Shown here: in pieces, positions 23,230 to 30,619 of the stretch
Layout of the letters: each line of letters opens with the position of its first letter
How positions within the stretch are numbered: position 1 is the stretch's first letter
Assembly: GCA_025356655.1 (NCBI GenBank)
Contig: JANXRW010000017.1
Span: 1 to 33,181 of the forward strand
Source: Betaproteobacteria bacterium
Lineage (GTDB): Bacteria > Pseudomonadota > Gammaproteobacteria > Burkholderiales > SHXO01
Direction of reading: 5' to 3'
DNA length: 33,181 nucleotides
Position numbers and translations under genes: made by a program
The notes under the pieces: model-generated
What the model was told of the DNA's origin: nothing
The model's input: the letters and a program-made list of their open reading frames with translations, nothing else
The model's database searches: none

Positions 23230-24585
23230 TCAGGGGATCGCTGCGGGACCGCTCACCACCGCGCCCAAGGCATCATGGGCGAAGCGCACGGTGATCGTCG
23301 CTCCGGCGGGAGCCTCGCCGGCACTGCGCAGCAATTCACCTTCGGGCCCCTGGACGAGCGCGTAGCCGCGCTCGAGCACGCCCAGAGGGTTCAAGGCCTG
23401 CAGGCGCCCCTCCAGACTCCCCAACTGCTGCTTCCGTGCCATGGCCGCCGTCGCCCCAGCGCGGCGCAGCCCGTGCGCAAGCGCGTCGAGCCGCTGGACG
23501 CGCCGCCCGGTGTCCGGCAGCCCCGTGCGCAGCGCCTGCCCCAGACGCAGAATCCGGTGGGACTGTTCCTGAGCAGTGCCGGTCCAGGCCATACGCAGCC
23601 GAAGCTGCAAGGAGTCGAGTGCGCGCGCACGCGCTTGCAGCCGCTCGCCGGGGTGGACCAGTCCCCGGCTGATGCCATCCAAGCGCTGGTGGCGGGCGTC
23701 GATCACTCGGGCCCAGGCGCGCGCCAGGCGCCGAACCTGACCCGCGAGGCGCAGACGAAGCTCCGCCGCGTCCGGACTCACCATCTCCGCGGCCGCCGTG
23801 GGTGTGGGCGCGCGCGCATCAGCGACGAAATCGGCCAGCGTCACATCGGTCTCATGACCCACACCACTCACCACGGGCACGGGACAGGCGGCCAGTGCCC
23901 GGATCACCGGCTCTTCGTTGAAACACCAGAGGTCTTCGATGCTTCCCCCGCCGCGGCACAGAATAAGCACGTCGCACTCGCGCCGCCGCCCGGCACGCTC
24001 CAAGGCCTGGACAATCTCCCGCGTGGCGGCCGCCCCCTGCACGGGGGTGGGGTAGACCACCACGGCGATGCCCGGCATGCGCCGGGCGAGCGTGGTCAGG
24101 ACGTCACGCAACGCGGCGGCGGCAAGTGACGTCACCACCCCAACGGTGCGTGGAAAGCGCGGCAGCGCCCGCTTGCGTGAAGCTTCGAAGAGTCCTTCGC
24201 GGGCTAGGCGCTCCTTGAGCTTCTCGAGGGCGGCGAAGAGGGCGCCCAGGCCCGCGCGGCGCAGGAAGTCCGCCTGCAATTGGAACTCGCCGCGGGCTTC
24301 GTAGAGCGTGGGCTGAGCGCGTACTTCCACCAGCATGCCATTGCCCGGCAGGAAATCGAGCAACTGCGCGCGCTGCCGAAAGAGGACGCAGCGCACCTGA
24401 GCGTTCTCGTCCTTCAGTGAGAAGTAGCAGTGTCCGGAGGCCGCGCGGGTGAAGTTGGAGATCTCACCAGCCACCCAAACCAAGGGCAGGCGTGCCTCGA
24501 GGAGGTCGCGGGTGGCCCGTACCAAGGCGGTGACGCTAAGCGGCGCCGCAGTCGCGTCGGCACCATAGGGGCGGGATGATTCCAC
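23230..24585 (-). CDS. xseA: Exodeoxyribonuclease VII large subunit
   Basis: A 451-residue large subunit of the ExoVII nuclease, which degrades single-stranded DNA together with XseB. The start GTG 24585 gives MESSRPYGADATAAPLSVTALV and a family-typical length; the longer frame adds only Pro/Arg-rich residues. The N-terminal OB-fold includes VWVAGEISNFTRAASGHCYFSLKDENAQVRCVLF. The catalytic region has VTSLAAAALRDVL, YPTPVQGAAA, DVLILCRGGGSIEDLWCFNEE and SGVGHETDVTLADFVADARAPTPTAAAE. A long helical region follows, ending in VLERGYALV. No xseB is in the window. The start region adjoins the long gene-free stretch. Confidence 0.94.
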   Translation of the reverse strand: MESSRPYGADATAAPLSVTALVRATRDLLEARLPLVWVAGEISNFTRAASGHCYFSLKDENAQVRCVLFRQRAQLLDFLPGNGMLVEVRAQPTLYEARGEFQLQADFLRRAGLGALFAALEKLKERLAREGLFEASRKRALPRFPRTVGVVTSLAAAALRDVLTTLARRMPGIAVVVYPTPVQGAAATREIVQALERAGRRRECDVLILCRGGGSIEDLWCFNEEPVIRALAACPVPVVSGVGHETDVTLADFVADARAPTPTAAAEMVSPDAAELRLRLAGQVRRLARAWARVIDARHQRLDGISRGLVHPGERLQARARALDSLQLRLRMAWTGTAQEQSHRILRLGQALRTGLPDTGRRVQRLDALAHGLRRAGATAAMARKQQLGSLEGRLQALNPLGVLERGYALVQGPEGELLRSAGEAPAGATITVRFAHDALGAVVSGPAAIP

Positions 24586-24811
24586 GATGGCGAAGCCTAC
24601 CCTGCCAGGGCCTCCAGAACAAGTGTGTGGCGGTCGGTCCTCTACACCCCATGGCCCCTGCTGACAGCGCCTCGCCGGTGGCCGCCTACAGGCAGGTGGA
24701 AATTTCAAGCTATTATTTTTTTATATTTTTAAGCCTCACCTGAATTTTAAGCGCAAAGAAAAAATGCTTGTGTGAATGAGACTTACGGGGGGGCCGGTTG
24801 CGCACACCCGT

Positions 24812-24830
24812 GTCCACAGGGACTGTGGAC
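24812..24830. repeat. Perfect inverted repeat made of paired DnaA-like sites
   Basis: GTCCACAG (24812-24819), GGA, CTGTGGAC (24823-24830): eight-base perfect arms. The arms are the cores of two convergent DnaA-box-like sequences. A similar facing pair recurs at 25259-25281. Confidence 0.75.
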
Positions 24831-24996
24831 AATTCGCAGCGAGAGGCTGGCCGCCTCTAGCGCGTGTAGTCGGACCTTCGGCTCATCGGCTCGGGCTCAC
24901 CGATCTGCGGCGCGGGGGGGCTGGGAATATCCACGAAACACCCACGCAAGCAATAGGAATCGCCGCAGGATGTCACCGCGCCTGCCCAAGCCATCC

Positions 24997-25032
24997 TGAA
25001 GGGCCCGAAGGCCACGCCCTGCGGGCCCTTCA
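24997..25032. repeat. GC-rich hairpin with 11-base arms
   Basis: TGAAGGGCCCG (24997-25007) pairs perfectly with CGGGCCCTTCA (25022-25032) around a 14-base loop. No T run follows on either strand, so this is not a standard intrinsic terminator. It may be a structural element of the DnaA-site region or part of an RNA. Confidence 0.6.
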
Positions 25033-25247
25033 CCAAAAAATAGGGGGCGTCAAGCGGCCACGCGTGAACGCGGCGTCGACTTCGTCCACAATTTCTCGGC
25101 GTTTGCAAGCATCTCGCTCCAGGGCCCGTAGCCACAGGGCCTCCGTTTATAAGTACCTGTTTTTATGTAATTTACAGATTGCACAAAACTTGAGCGTCGC
25201 AAAAAAACCCGTTATTCCAATGCCACTTAAGTGCGCTTTTTGCCATC

Positions 25248-25281
25248 TGTGCACAAAGTTATCCACAGAGATTGTGGACAA
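25248..25281. promoter_or_regulatory. Compact DnaA-box cluster
   Basis: Within 34 bp: TGTGCACAA (25248-25256, reverse TTGTGCACA), the exact consensus TTATCCACA (25259-25267) and TGTGGACAA (25273-25281, reverse TTGTCCACA). The last two face each other with a five-base spacer. This density is far above chance in GC-rich DNA. Confidence 0.6.
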
Positions 25282-25352
25282 AAAAAGCCCTGAGCCTGGG
25301 ATACAAGACCTAGCTCACCCAAAGCGATTTGCGGGCGTGGCGGAGCCTTCTC

Positions 25353-25380
25353 TTGCCGAACCACGGCGCTGCGTTTAAAG
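25353..25380 (+). promoter_or_regulatory. Possible promoter for the exbB operon
   Basis: TTGCCG (25353-25358) with a 16-bp spacer to TTAAAG (25375-25380), about 43 bp before the exbB GTG. Moderate match only. Confidence 0.3.
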
Positions 25381-25422
25381 TGACGCGCTCATTCGGCAGG
25401 CCACTCGAAGAAACAGGATACC

Positions 25423-26031
25423 GTGCTCACAATCATTGAAGCCGCAGGCTGGCCCATCTGGCCGCTGCTGTTGGCCTCCGTCATCTCGCTAGCCATCATC
25501 GTCGAGCGCGCTTGGTCCCTGCAGCGCGCCCGCGTCGCGCCCACCACACTCCTCGCAGAGGTCGTGGAAGAAGTTCAGGCGAAGGGCATCTCCCAGGACC
25601 TGCTGGATCGCTTGGCGGAGGGTTCGTTGCTCGCTCGTCTCTTCGCCGTCGGGCTCAAGAACTCGCGCAACTCTCGGGAAGTCATGAAGGAGTCGCTGGA
25701 AGAAGCCGGCCGGGTGGCCGCGCACCAACTGGACCGCTTCCTCACCACCTTGGGTACCATCGCCTCGCTGAGCCCCATCATGGGCCTGCTGGGCACAGTG
25801 GTGGGCATGATCGTGATTTTCGGGGCGCAGTCGGGCGGTGGCAGTAACCCCGCCGAGCTAGCGCACGGCATCTCCATCGCGCTGTACAACACAGCCTTCG
25901 GCCTGATCGTGGCGATCCCCTCCATGATCTTTTACCGGTTCTTCCGCGCCTACGTGGACACCCTGGTGGTGGAGATGGAAATGCAGGCCATCAAACTCGT
26001 TGAGGTGGTGCACGGGGAGCGCCAGGGCTAG
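25423..26031 (+). CDS. exbB: ExbB/TolQ-family proton-channel protein
   Basis: A 202-residue inner-membrane protein of the MotA/TolQ/ExbB family. It forms the proton channel that powers TonB- or Tol-type envelope machines together with ExbD. Three helices are visible: about 8-28 (WPIWPLLLASVISLAIIVERAW), about 105-135 (TLGTIASLSPIMGLLGTVVGMIVIF, the family signature) and about 146-172 (GISIALYNTAFGLIVAIPSMIFYRFF). The start GTG 25423 has AGGA at 25415-25418. exbD follows after three bases. No tonB gene is in the window. In betaproteobacteria this exbBD pair precedes lpxK. Confidence 0.92.
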   Translation: MLTIIEAAGWPIWPLLLASVISLAIIVERAWSLQRARVAPTTLLAEVVEEVQAKGISQDLLDRLAEGSLLARLFAVGLKNSRNSREVMKESLEEAGRVAAHQLDRFLTTLGTIASLSPIMGLLGTVVGMIVIFGAQSGGGSNPAELAHGISIALYNTAFGLIVAIPSMIFYRFFRAYVDTLVVEMEMQAIKLVEVVHGERQG

Positions 26032-26034
26032 GCC

Positions 26035-26454
26035 ATGAATTTCCGCCGTGGCGTCCAACGCGAAGAGCCGGAGATGAATCTGGTGCCGATGATCGATGTG
26101 CTGCTCGTCATCGTTATCTTCCTTGTGGTCACCACCACGTACTCGCGCTACAGCGAACTGCAGATCAACCTGCCCATGGCCTCGGCCAACCCGCCCCAGG
26201 AGAAGGTCAGCCAGATCGAAGTAGCGGTGACACTCGACGGTGGCTACGTGCTCAACCACGCGCCCTTGGGCGCGCTCGCCACAGAAGCCCTGAGTGCCGA
26301 ACTCAAACGCGCTGGGGGCGAGAATCCTGATCCCATGGTGGTGATCAACGCCGACGCGAAGGCCAACTACCAGGCCGTGGTCAACGTGATGGAAGCAGCC
26401 CGCTTGGCCGGCTACAAGCGCATCACTTTTGCCGCGCAGCAGCCCCGGCGCTAA
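26035..26454 (+). CDS. exbD: ExbD/TolR-family protein
   Basis: A 139-residue partner of ExbB, anchored by one N-terminal helix at about 17-37 (LVPMIDVLLVIVIFLVVTT). The proton-carrying Asp is D21 in PMIDVLLVI. The rest is the periplasmic domain ending in [32 protein letters not shown]. It converts proton flow through ExbB into force for an outer-membrane task. The start ATG 26035 is three bases after the exbB stop, and the lpxK frame begins inside its last codons. Confidence 0.92.
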   Translation: MNFRRGVQREEPEMNLVPMIDVLLVIVIFLVVTTTYSRYSELQINLPMASANPPQEKVSQIEVAVTLDGGYVLNHAPLGALATEALSAELKRAGGENPDPMVVINADAKANYQAVVNVMEAARLAGYKRITFAAQQPRR

Positions 26455-27466
26455 GCTGGCCTGGGCGGGCCTCGCCCGGCGCCTGCAGCGGCGTTGGTAC
26501 GCCGAGCGCCCCGCCCCGCTCGTGCTACTGCCTCTGGCGGGCGCTTTTGGAGTCCTCACCGCGCTGCGCCGCGTCGCCTTCGGCCGGGGTTGGTTGCGGT
26601 CGCATCGCCTGCCTGTTCCGGTGGTCGTGGTGGGCAACATCACCGTGGGGGGAACGGGCAAGACGCCCCTGGTGATCTGGCTCGCCCGGTGGCTCATCGC
26701 GCAGGGCCGGCGCCCGGGCATCCTGACCCGAGGCTACGGCGGTCACGGCGAGGTTGCTCAGGTCCCTCCCGATGGGGATCCGGCGCGCTGTGGCGACGAA
26801 CCGCTGTTGCTGGCGCGACGCACGGGTGTGCCGGTATTCACCGGGCGCGACCGGGTGGCTGCGGGGCGTGCGCTCCTTGCGGCCCACCCCGCCACTGACA
26901 TGCTTCTCACCGACGATGGGTTGCAGCACCTGCGCTTAGCGCGCGATCTAGAGATCGTGGTCCTCGATACCGCCCGCGGACAGGGCAACGGCGCGTTGCT
27001 GCCCGCGGGCCCGCTGCGCGAGGGCCCGTGGCGCTTGGAGACGGTCGGTGCCCTAGTGCTCAACGGCGAGGCGGCCATCAGCCCGGCCGCTGGCGGCATC
27101 CCGCGTTTCCGCATGCGACTCGAAGGCTCGACCTTCCTGCACTTGCGCGACCCGGGGAAGCGGGCCGCGCCTGGCGCATTGGCCGGACCCGATCTGCATG
27201 CCGTAGCGGGGATCGGCAATCCGGAGCGCTTCTTTGCCCACCTGAGCGCCCTGGGCCTTCGCTTCACCGCGCACAGTTTCCCAGACCATCACCGCTTCAC
27301 GGCGGCGGACCTGGACTTCGGACAGAGCGCTCGGCTGGTGATGACCGAGAAAGATGCGATAAAATGCGGGCGCTTCGCCGCTGATAACTGGTGGTACCTG
27401 CCGGTGCAGGCACAGGTGGACGATGGCCTGGGCGAATGGGTGCTGCGCTCTACCAAGAGGACCTGA
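26429..27466 (+). CDS. lpxK: Tetraacyldisaccharide 4'-kinase LpxK
   Basis: A 345-residue kinase that phosphorylates the 4' position of the lipid A disaccharide precursor at the inner membrane. The hydrophobic N-terminal helix (30-47) is followed by the P-loop [20 protein letters not shown] (66-85), with GNxTxGGxGKTP the LpxK signature. [43 protein letters not shown] and [16 protein letters not shown] are further conserved motifs. The start is TTG 26429, inside exbD; no better start is seen because the family N-terminus begins close to here. Its stop overlaps the next ATG (TGATG, 27464-27468). Confidence 0.92.
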   Translation: MPRSSPGAKLAWAGLARRLQRRWYAERPAPLVLLPLAGAFGVLTALRRVAFGRGWLRSHRLPVPVVVVGNITVGGTGKTPLVIWLARWLIAQGRRPGILTRGYGGHGEVAQVPPDGDPARCGDEPLLLARRTGVPVFTGRDRVAAGRALLAAHPATDMLLTDDGLQHLRLARDLEIVVLDTARGQGNGALLPAGPLREGPWRLETVGALVLNGEAAISPAAGGIPRFRMRLEGSTFLHLRDPGKRAAPGALAGPDLHAVAGIGNPERFFAHLSALGLRFTAHSFPDHHRFTAADLDFGQSARLVMTEKDAIKCGRFAADNWWYLPVQAQVDDGLGEWVLRSTKRT

Positions 27467-27645
27467 TGGATTCCAAACTGCTCGACATCCTCGTGTGCCC
27501 GCTGTGCAAGGGGCCCCTTCTCTACCGTAAGCCCGCGCAGGAATTGCGCTGCCCCGCTTGCCGGCTCGCCTATCCCATTCGCGATGACATCCCGGTGATG
27601 CTCGAGGAGGACGCTCGCCGACTGGGCCCCGAGGAAGAGGCCTAA
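27466..27645 (+). CDS. Trm112-family zinc-ribbon protein (YcaR-like)
   Basis: A 59-residue protein of the Trm112 family: [18 protein letters not shown], then [25 protein letters not shown]. Four Cys (11, 14, 29, 32) form a zinc ribbon, and the ending [12 protein letters not shown] is the family signature. In archaea and eukaryotes Trm112 activates methyltransferases; in bacteria this protein is always found between lpxK and kdsB but its role is less clear. The start overlaps the lpxK stop by one base and AAGAGGA precedes it. The length is normal. Confidence 0.93.
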   Translation: MDSKLLDILVCPLCKGPLLYRKPAQELRCPACRLAYPIRDDIPVMLEEDARRLGPEEEA

Positions 27646-27650
27646 GCGCC

Positions 27651-28412
27651 GTGCTGGACTTTTGCGTCGTCATTCCCGCACGTCACGCCTCGAGTCGTCT
27701 GCCCGCCAAGGCGCTGCTGGACATCGCCGGCAAGCCCATGGTGGTGCGCGTGGCCGAGCGCGCCGCAGCGAGCGGAGCGGCCGAGGTGTGGGTGGCGACG
27801 GATCACCCGGAAATCCTCGAAGTGGTCCAGGCGGCAGGCTTCAAGGCCATGCTCACGCGCCCCGACCACGCCTCGGGGACGGATCGCGTCGCGGAGGTGG
27901 CAAGGACCCTGGGTTGGCCCGACTCCCGCATCGTGGTGAACCTCCAGGGCGACGAACCGATGATGCCCCCGGAGTTGCTCCGCGATGTGGCGCAGCGTCT
28001 GGCTGCCGACCCGGAACAGGCCATGGCAACCCTCTGTCACCCCATCACCGACGCGGCTGAAATGTTCGACCCCAACGTCGTCAAGGTCGTCGTAAGCCGC
28101 GCTTTCGGGGCGCTGTATTTCAGCCGCGCGCCCATCCCCTTCGACCGGGACGGCTTCGCGCGGGGACAGGACACGCTCTCGCCGGACCTGCCGGTGTTCC
28201 GTCATCTCGGGCTCTACGCTTACCGGTGCGCCTTCCTCCGTCAGTTCACCTCGCTGTCGCATCCTGCCCTGGAACGTCACGAAGCGCTGGAGCAATTGCG
28301 CGCGCTCTGGCACGGGTACTCGATTGGCGTCGTGGTCACTCGCACGGCCCCGCCCGCAGGGGTGGACACGGCGCAGGACCTGGAACGCGTGCTTCGCCTG
28401 TTCCAGCCCTGA
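27651..28412 (+). CDS. kdsB: CMP-KDO synthetase (3-deoxy-manno-octulosonate cytidylyltransferase)
   Basis: A 253-residue enzyme that activates KDO with CTP for the lipopolysaccharide inner core. The N-terminus [26 protein letters not shown] is the nucleotide-binding signature. [41 protein letters not shown] and [12 protein letters not shown] are catalytic-core motifs. [15 protein letters not shown] and [18 protein letters not shown] match the C-terminal region. The start GTG 27651 is five bases after the Trm112-like stop. It belongs with lpxK in lipopolysaccharide synthesis. A promoter-like TATAAT follows before adk. Confidence 0.95.
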   Translation: MLDFCVVIPARHASSRLPAKALLDIAGKPMVVRVAERAAASGAAEVWVATDHPEILEVVQAAGFKAMLTRPDHASGTDRVAEVARTLGWPDSRIVVNLQGDEPMMPPELLRDVAQRLAADPEQAMATLCHPITDAAEMFDPNVVKVVVSRAFGALYFSRAPIPFDRDGFARGQDTLSPDLPVFRHLGLYAYRCAFLRQFTSLSHPALERHEALEQLRALWHGYSIGVVVTRTAPPAGVDTAQDLERVLRLFQP

Positions 28413-28421
28413 CGGGCGCCG

Positions 28422-28427
28422 TATAAT
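28422..28427 (+). promoter_or_regulatory. Possible -10 box for adk
   Basis: A perfect TATAAT 75 bp before the adk ATG, in the 89-bp gap after kdsB. A -35 at the proper spacing is poor (TTCCAG at 28401-28406, spacer 15). Confidence 0.4.
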
Positions 28428-28501
28428 CAGTGCGGGGAGGCAGGCTCAGCGTGCCGCCGGCCCGGGAGTACCCGGTGCCATCTGAAAAAAATAGGACAAC
28501 C

Positions 28502-29158
28502 ATGCGACTCATACTGCTTGGAGCGCCCGGGGCGGGCAAAGGCACGCAATCGGCGCACATCGCGCAGCACTTCGCAATCCCTCAGATCTCCACGGGCGAC
28601 ATGCTGCGAGCGGCCTTACGCGCTGGCACGCCGCTGGGGCTGGAGGCCAAGCGCTTCATGGATGCCGGAGCGCTGGTACCCGACGAGGTGATCATCGGCT
28701 TGGTCAAGAATCGCATCACCGAGCCTGACTGTACGGCCGGGTTCCTGTTCGACGGGTTCCCCCGCACGATCCCGCAGGCCGAGGCAATGAAGAGTGCGGG
28801 CGTGCCACTGGACTTCGTGGTGGAGATTGACGTGGAGGATGCCGAGATCATCCGGCGTCTGTCGGGGCGCCGGGTGCACCCCGGTTCCGGGCGGGTCTAC
28901 CATCTGGAGTTCGCCCCGCCGCGCGTACCCGGACGGGACGACGCCACCGGCGAGGAGTTGGTACAGCGCGCCGACGACAGCGAGGAGACGGTACGGCACC
29001 GGCTGGCGGTCTATCACGCGCAAACCCGCCCCTTGGTGGACTACTACGCCCGTTGGGCCGAGCAGGGCGAACCGGGCGCACCGCGCAGCATCAAAATCGC
29101 CGGGGTCGGCTCGGTCGAACAGATCCGCGACAGAATCTTCACGGCTGTGCGTTCCTGA
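28502..29158 (+). CDS. adk: Adenylate kinase
   Basis: A 218-residue nucleotide kinase that interconverts ATP, ADP and AMP. The P-loop [10 protein letters not shown] is at 7-16, [18 protein letters not shown] binds AMP, and [16 protein letters not shown] is the core signature. The LID ([20 protein letters not shown] to [11 protein letters not shown]) is the long form and lacks the four Cys of zinc-binding versions. Start ATG 28502 has AGGACA upstream. It is followed after nine bases by the phosphofructokinase gene, so ATP, PPi and sugar phosphate enzymes are grouped. Confidence 0.96.
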   Translation: MRLILLGAPGAGKGTQSAHIAQHFAIPQISTGDMLRAALRAGTPLGLEAKRFMDAGALVPDEVIIGLVKNRITEPDCTAGFLFDGFPRTIPQAEAMKSAGVPLDFVVEIDVEDAEIIRRLSGRRVHPGSGRVYHLEFAPPRVPGRDDATGEELVQRADDSEETVRHRLAVYHAQTRPLVDYYARWAEQGEPGAPRSIKIAGVGSVEQIRDRIFTAVRS

Positions 29159-29167
29159 GGAAGCCCC

Positions 29168-30442
29168 ATGGCAAAGAACTCCACCGTACGCAACGCCTTC
29201 TACGCGCAGTCCGGCGGAGTCACCGCCGTGATCAACGCAAGCGCCTGCGGCGTCATCCAAACCGCCCGCAAGCATCCGGACCGTATTGGCAAGTTGTACG
29301 CCGGGCGAAACGGGATCATCGGGGCGTTGACCGAGGACCTGATCGACACCAGCCGCGAGTCCGATGAGGCCATTGCCGCGCTGCGCCACACCCCCTCCGG
29401 CGCCTTCGGCTCCTGCCGCTACAAGTTGAAGGGCCTGGAGGAGAGCCGAGCGCAGTACGAGCGCCTGATCGAAGTGTTTCGTGCGCACAACATCGGCTAC
29501 TTCTTCTACAACGGCGGGGGTGATTCCGCCGACACCTGCCTGAAAGTTTCGCAACTCTCCGCCGCGCTGGGCTACCCGGTCACCTGTGTGCACGTGCCCA
29601 AGACGGTGGACAACGACCTCCCCATCACCGACACCTGCCCTGGCTTCGGCTCCGTAGCCAAGTACGTCGCCACGAGCATCCGTGAGGCCGCCTTCGACGT
29701 GGCCTCCATGTGCTCGACCTCCACCAAGGTGTTCATCCTCGAGGTCATGGGGCGCAACGCGGGGTGGATCACGGCGGCCTGCGGACTGGCGACGAGCAAG
29801 GAGGGTGAGGCGCCGCACATCCTGCTCTTCCCCGAACTGGTCTTCGACGAGGCGAAGTTCCTCGCGCGAGTCGACGAAACGGTGAGATCCAAGGGCTACT
29901 GCGTGGTGGCCGTCTCCGAGGGCGTCAAGGGGCCCGATGGCAGGTTCTTGGCCGAGTCCGGCCTGCGCGACGCCTTCGGCCACGCGCAACTGGGTGGCGT
30001 GGCGCCACGACTGGCCGAACTGGTTCGCGGACAGTTGAACTACAAGTTCCACTGGGCCGTTGCGGACTACCTGCAGCGCTCGGCGCGGCACCTCGCCTCG
30101 AAGACCGACGTGGCGCAGGCCTACGCGGTGGGCAAGGCCGCCGTGGAACTGGCCTTGAAGGGACACAACGCCGTCATGCCCACGGTGGTACGCAAGTCGA
30201 CGCGCCCCTACAAGTGGGGCGTCGGCGTGGCGGACCTATCCGAAGTGGCCAATGTGGAGAAAAAAATGCCGCGTGAGTTCATCACGCCTGACGGCTTCCA
30301 CATCACCGCCAAGTGCCGCAACTACCTCGCGCCGCTCATCCAGGGCGAGGACTACCCGCCCTTTGTCAACGGGCTGCCGGACTACGTCACCTTGCGGCGG
30401 GTGGCGGTGAAAAAGAAGCTGCCCGGGGACTTCAAGATCTAG
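29168..30442 (+). CDS. pfp: Pyrophosphate-dependent 6-phosphofructokinase
   Basis: A 424-residue phosphofructokinase that uses PPi, reversibly, to phosphorylate fructose 6-phosphate. Two residues mark PPi use: D119 in NGGGDSADT, where ATP enzymes have Gly in GGDGS, and K145 in PKTVDND, where ATP enzymes have Gly. The catalytic Asp is D148, and MGRNAGW binds the sugar phosphate. The long form resembles PPi enzymes of methylotrophs and related proteobacteria. It is nine bases after adk and is followed by the H+-pyrophosphatase gene, an order reported for Methylococcus, where the two are co-transcribed (recalled). PPi is made by adk-linked and biosynthetic reactions. Confidence 0.93.
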   Translation: MAKNSTVRNAFYAQSGGVTAVINASACGVIQTARKHPDRIGKLYAGRNGIIGALTEDLIDTSRESDEAIAALRHTPSGAFGSCRYKLKGLEESRAQYERLIEVFRAHNIGYFFYNGGGDSADTCLKVSQLSAALGYPVTCVHVPKTVDNDLPITDTCPGFGSVAKYVATSIREAAFDVASMCSTSTKVFILEVMGRNAGWITAACGLATSKEGEAPHILLFPELVFDEAKFLARVDETVRSKGYCVVAVSEGVKGPDGRFLAESGLRDAFGHAQLGGVAPRLAELVRGQLNYKFHWAVADYLQRSARHLASKTDVAQAYAVGKAAVELALKGHNAVMPTVVRKSTRPYKWGVGVADLSEVANVEKKMPREFITPDGFHITAKCRNYLAPLIQGEDYPPFVNGLPDYVTLRRVAVKKKLPGDFKI

Positions 30443-30445
30443 TCG

Positions 30446-30459
30446 CCGGCCGTTGCCGG
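30446..30459 (+). terminator. Short hairpin after pfp
   Basis: CCGGC-CGTT-GCCGG: five-base arms and a four-base loop, followed by GATTTCTTAG, a weak T-containing tail. It may attenuate transcription between pfp and hppA. It overlaps the putative -35 of hppA. Confidence 0.25.
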
Positions 30460-30480
30460 GGATTTCTTAGCTTATATATC
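30453..30480 (+). promoter_or_regulatory. Possible promoter for hppA
   Basis: TTGCCG (30453-30458), 16-bp spacer, TATATC (30475-30480) inside an AT-rich patch in the 177-bp gap before hppA. The leader would be about 130 nt. Confidence 0.35.
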
Positions 30481-30619
30481 AGTTAACATCGAGGATTGTG
30501 TCGGCGAGGCCCGGCAACGCGCGGGAACGACCGCGCGACCGGGGCCTGGGGCACTCGCCCGGGTCACCTCGCGGGCGGTAATGCCACAGCAACATCCGAA
30601 AACAACGAGAGGGGAACAC

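Larger units (their letters stand above)
24586..25422. other. Gene-free stretch with AT-rich patches and a cluster of DnaA-box-like sites
   Basis: About 837 bp between xseA and exbB, transcribed away from each other. Left: an AT-dominated patch at about 24706-24780 with two direct TTTTAAGC repeats (24727-24734, 24745-24752). Then DnaA-like sites, compared with TTATNCACA: 24810-24818 (+, two mismatches), 24824-24832 (-, one), 24927-24935 (+, two), 25082-25090 (+, two), 25248-25256 (-, one), 25259-25267 (+, perfect) and 25273-25281 (-, one). A second AT-rich patch covers about 25145-25225. A hairpin sits at 24997-25032. No convincing protein or RNA gene was found. It could be an origin, a DnaA titration site or a DnaA-controlled regulatory region. 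Confidence 0.6.

Noticed and set aside
24776-25378. A 200-codon open frame across the DnaA-site region
   Set aside because: It covers AT-rich and palindromic DNA, the product has no recognisable domain, its composition changes along its length, and there is no good ribosome site.
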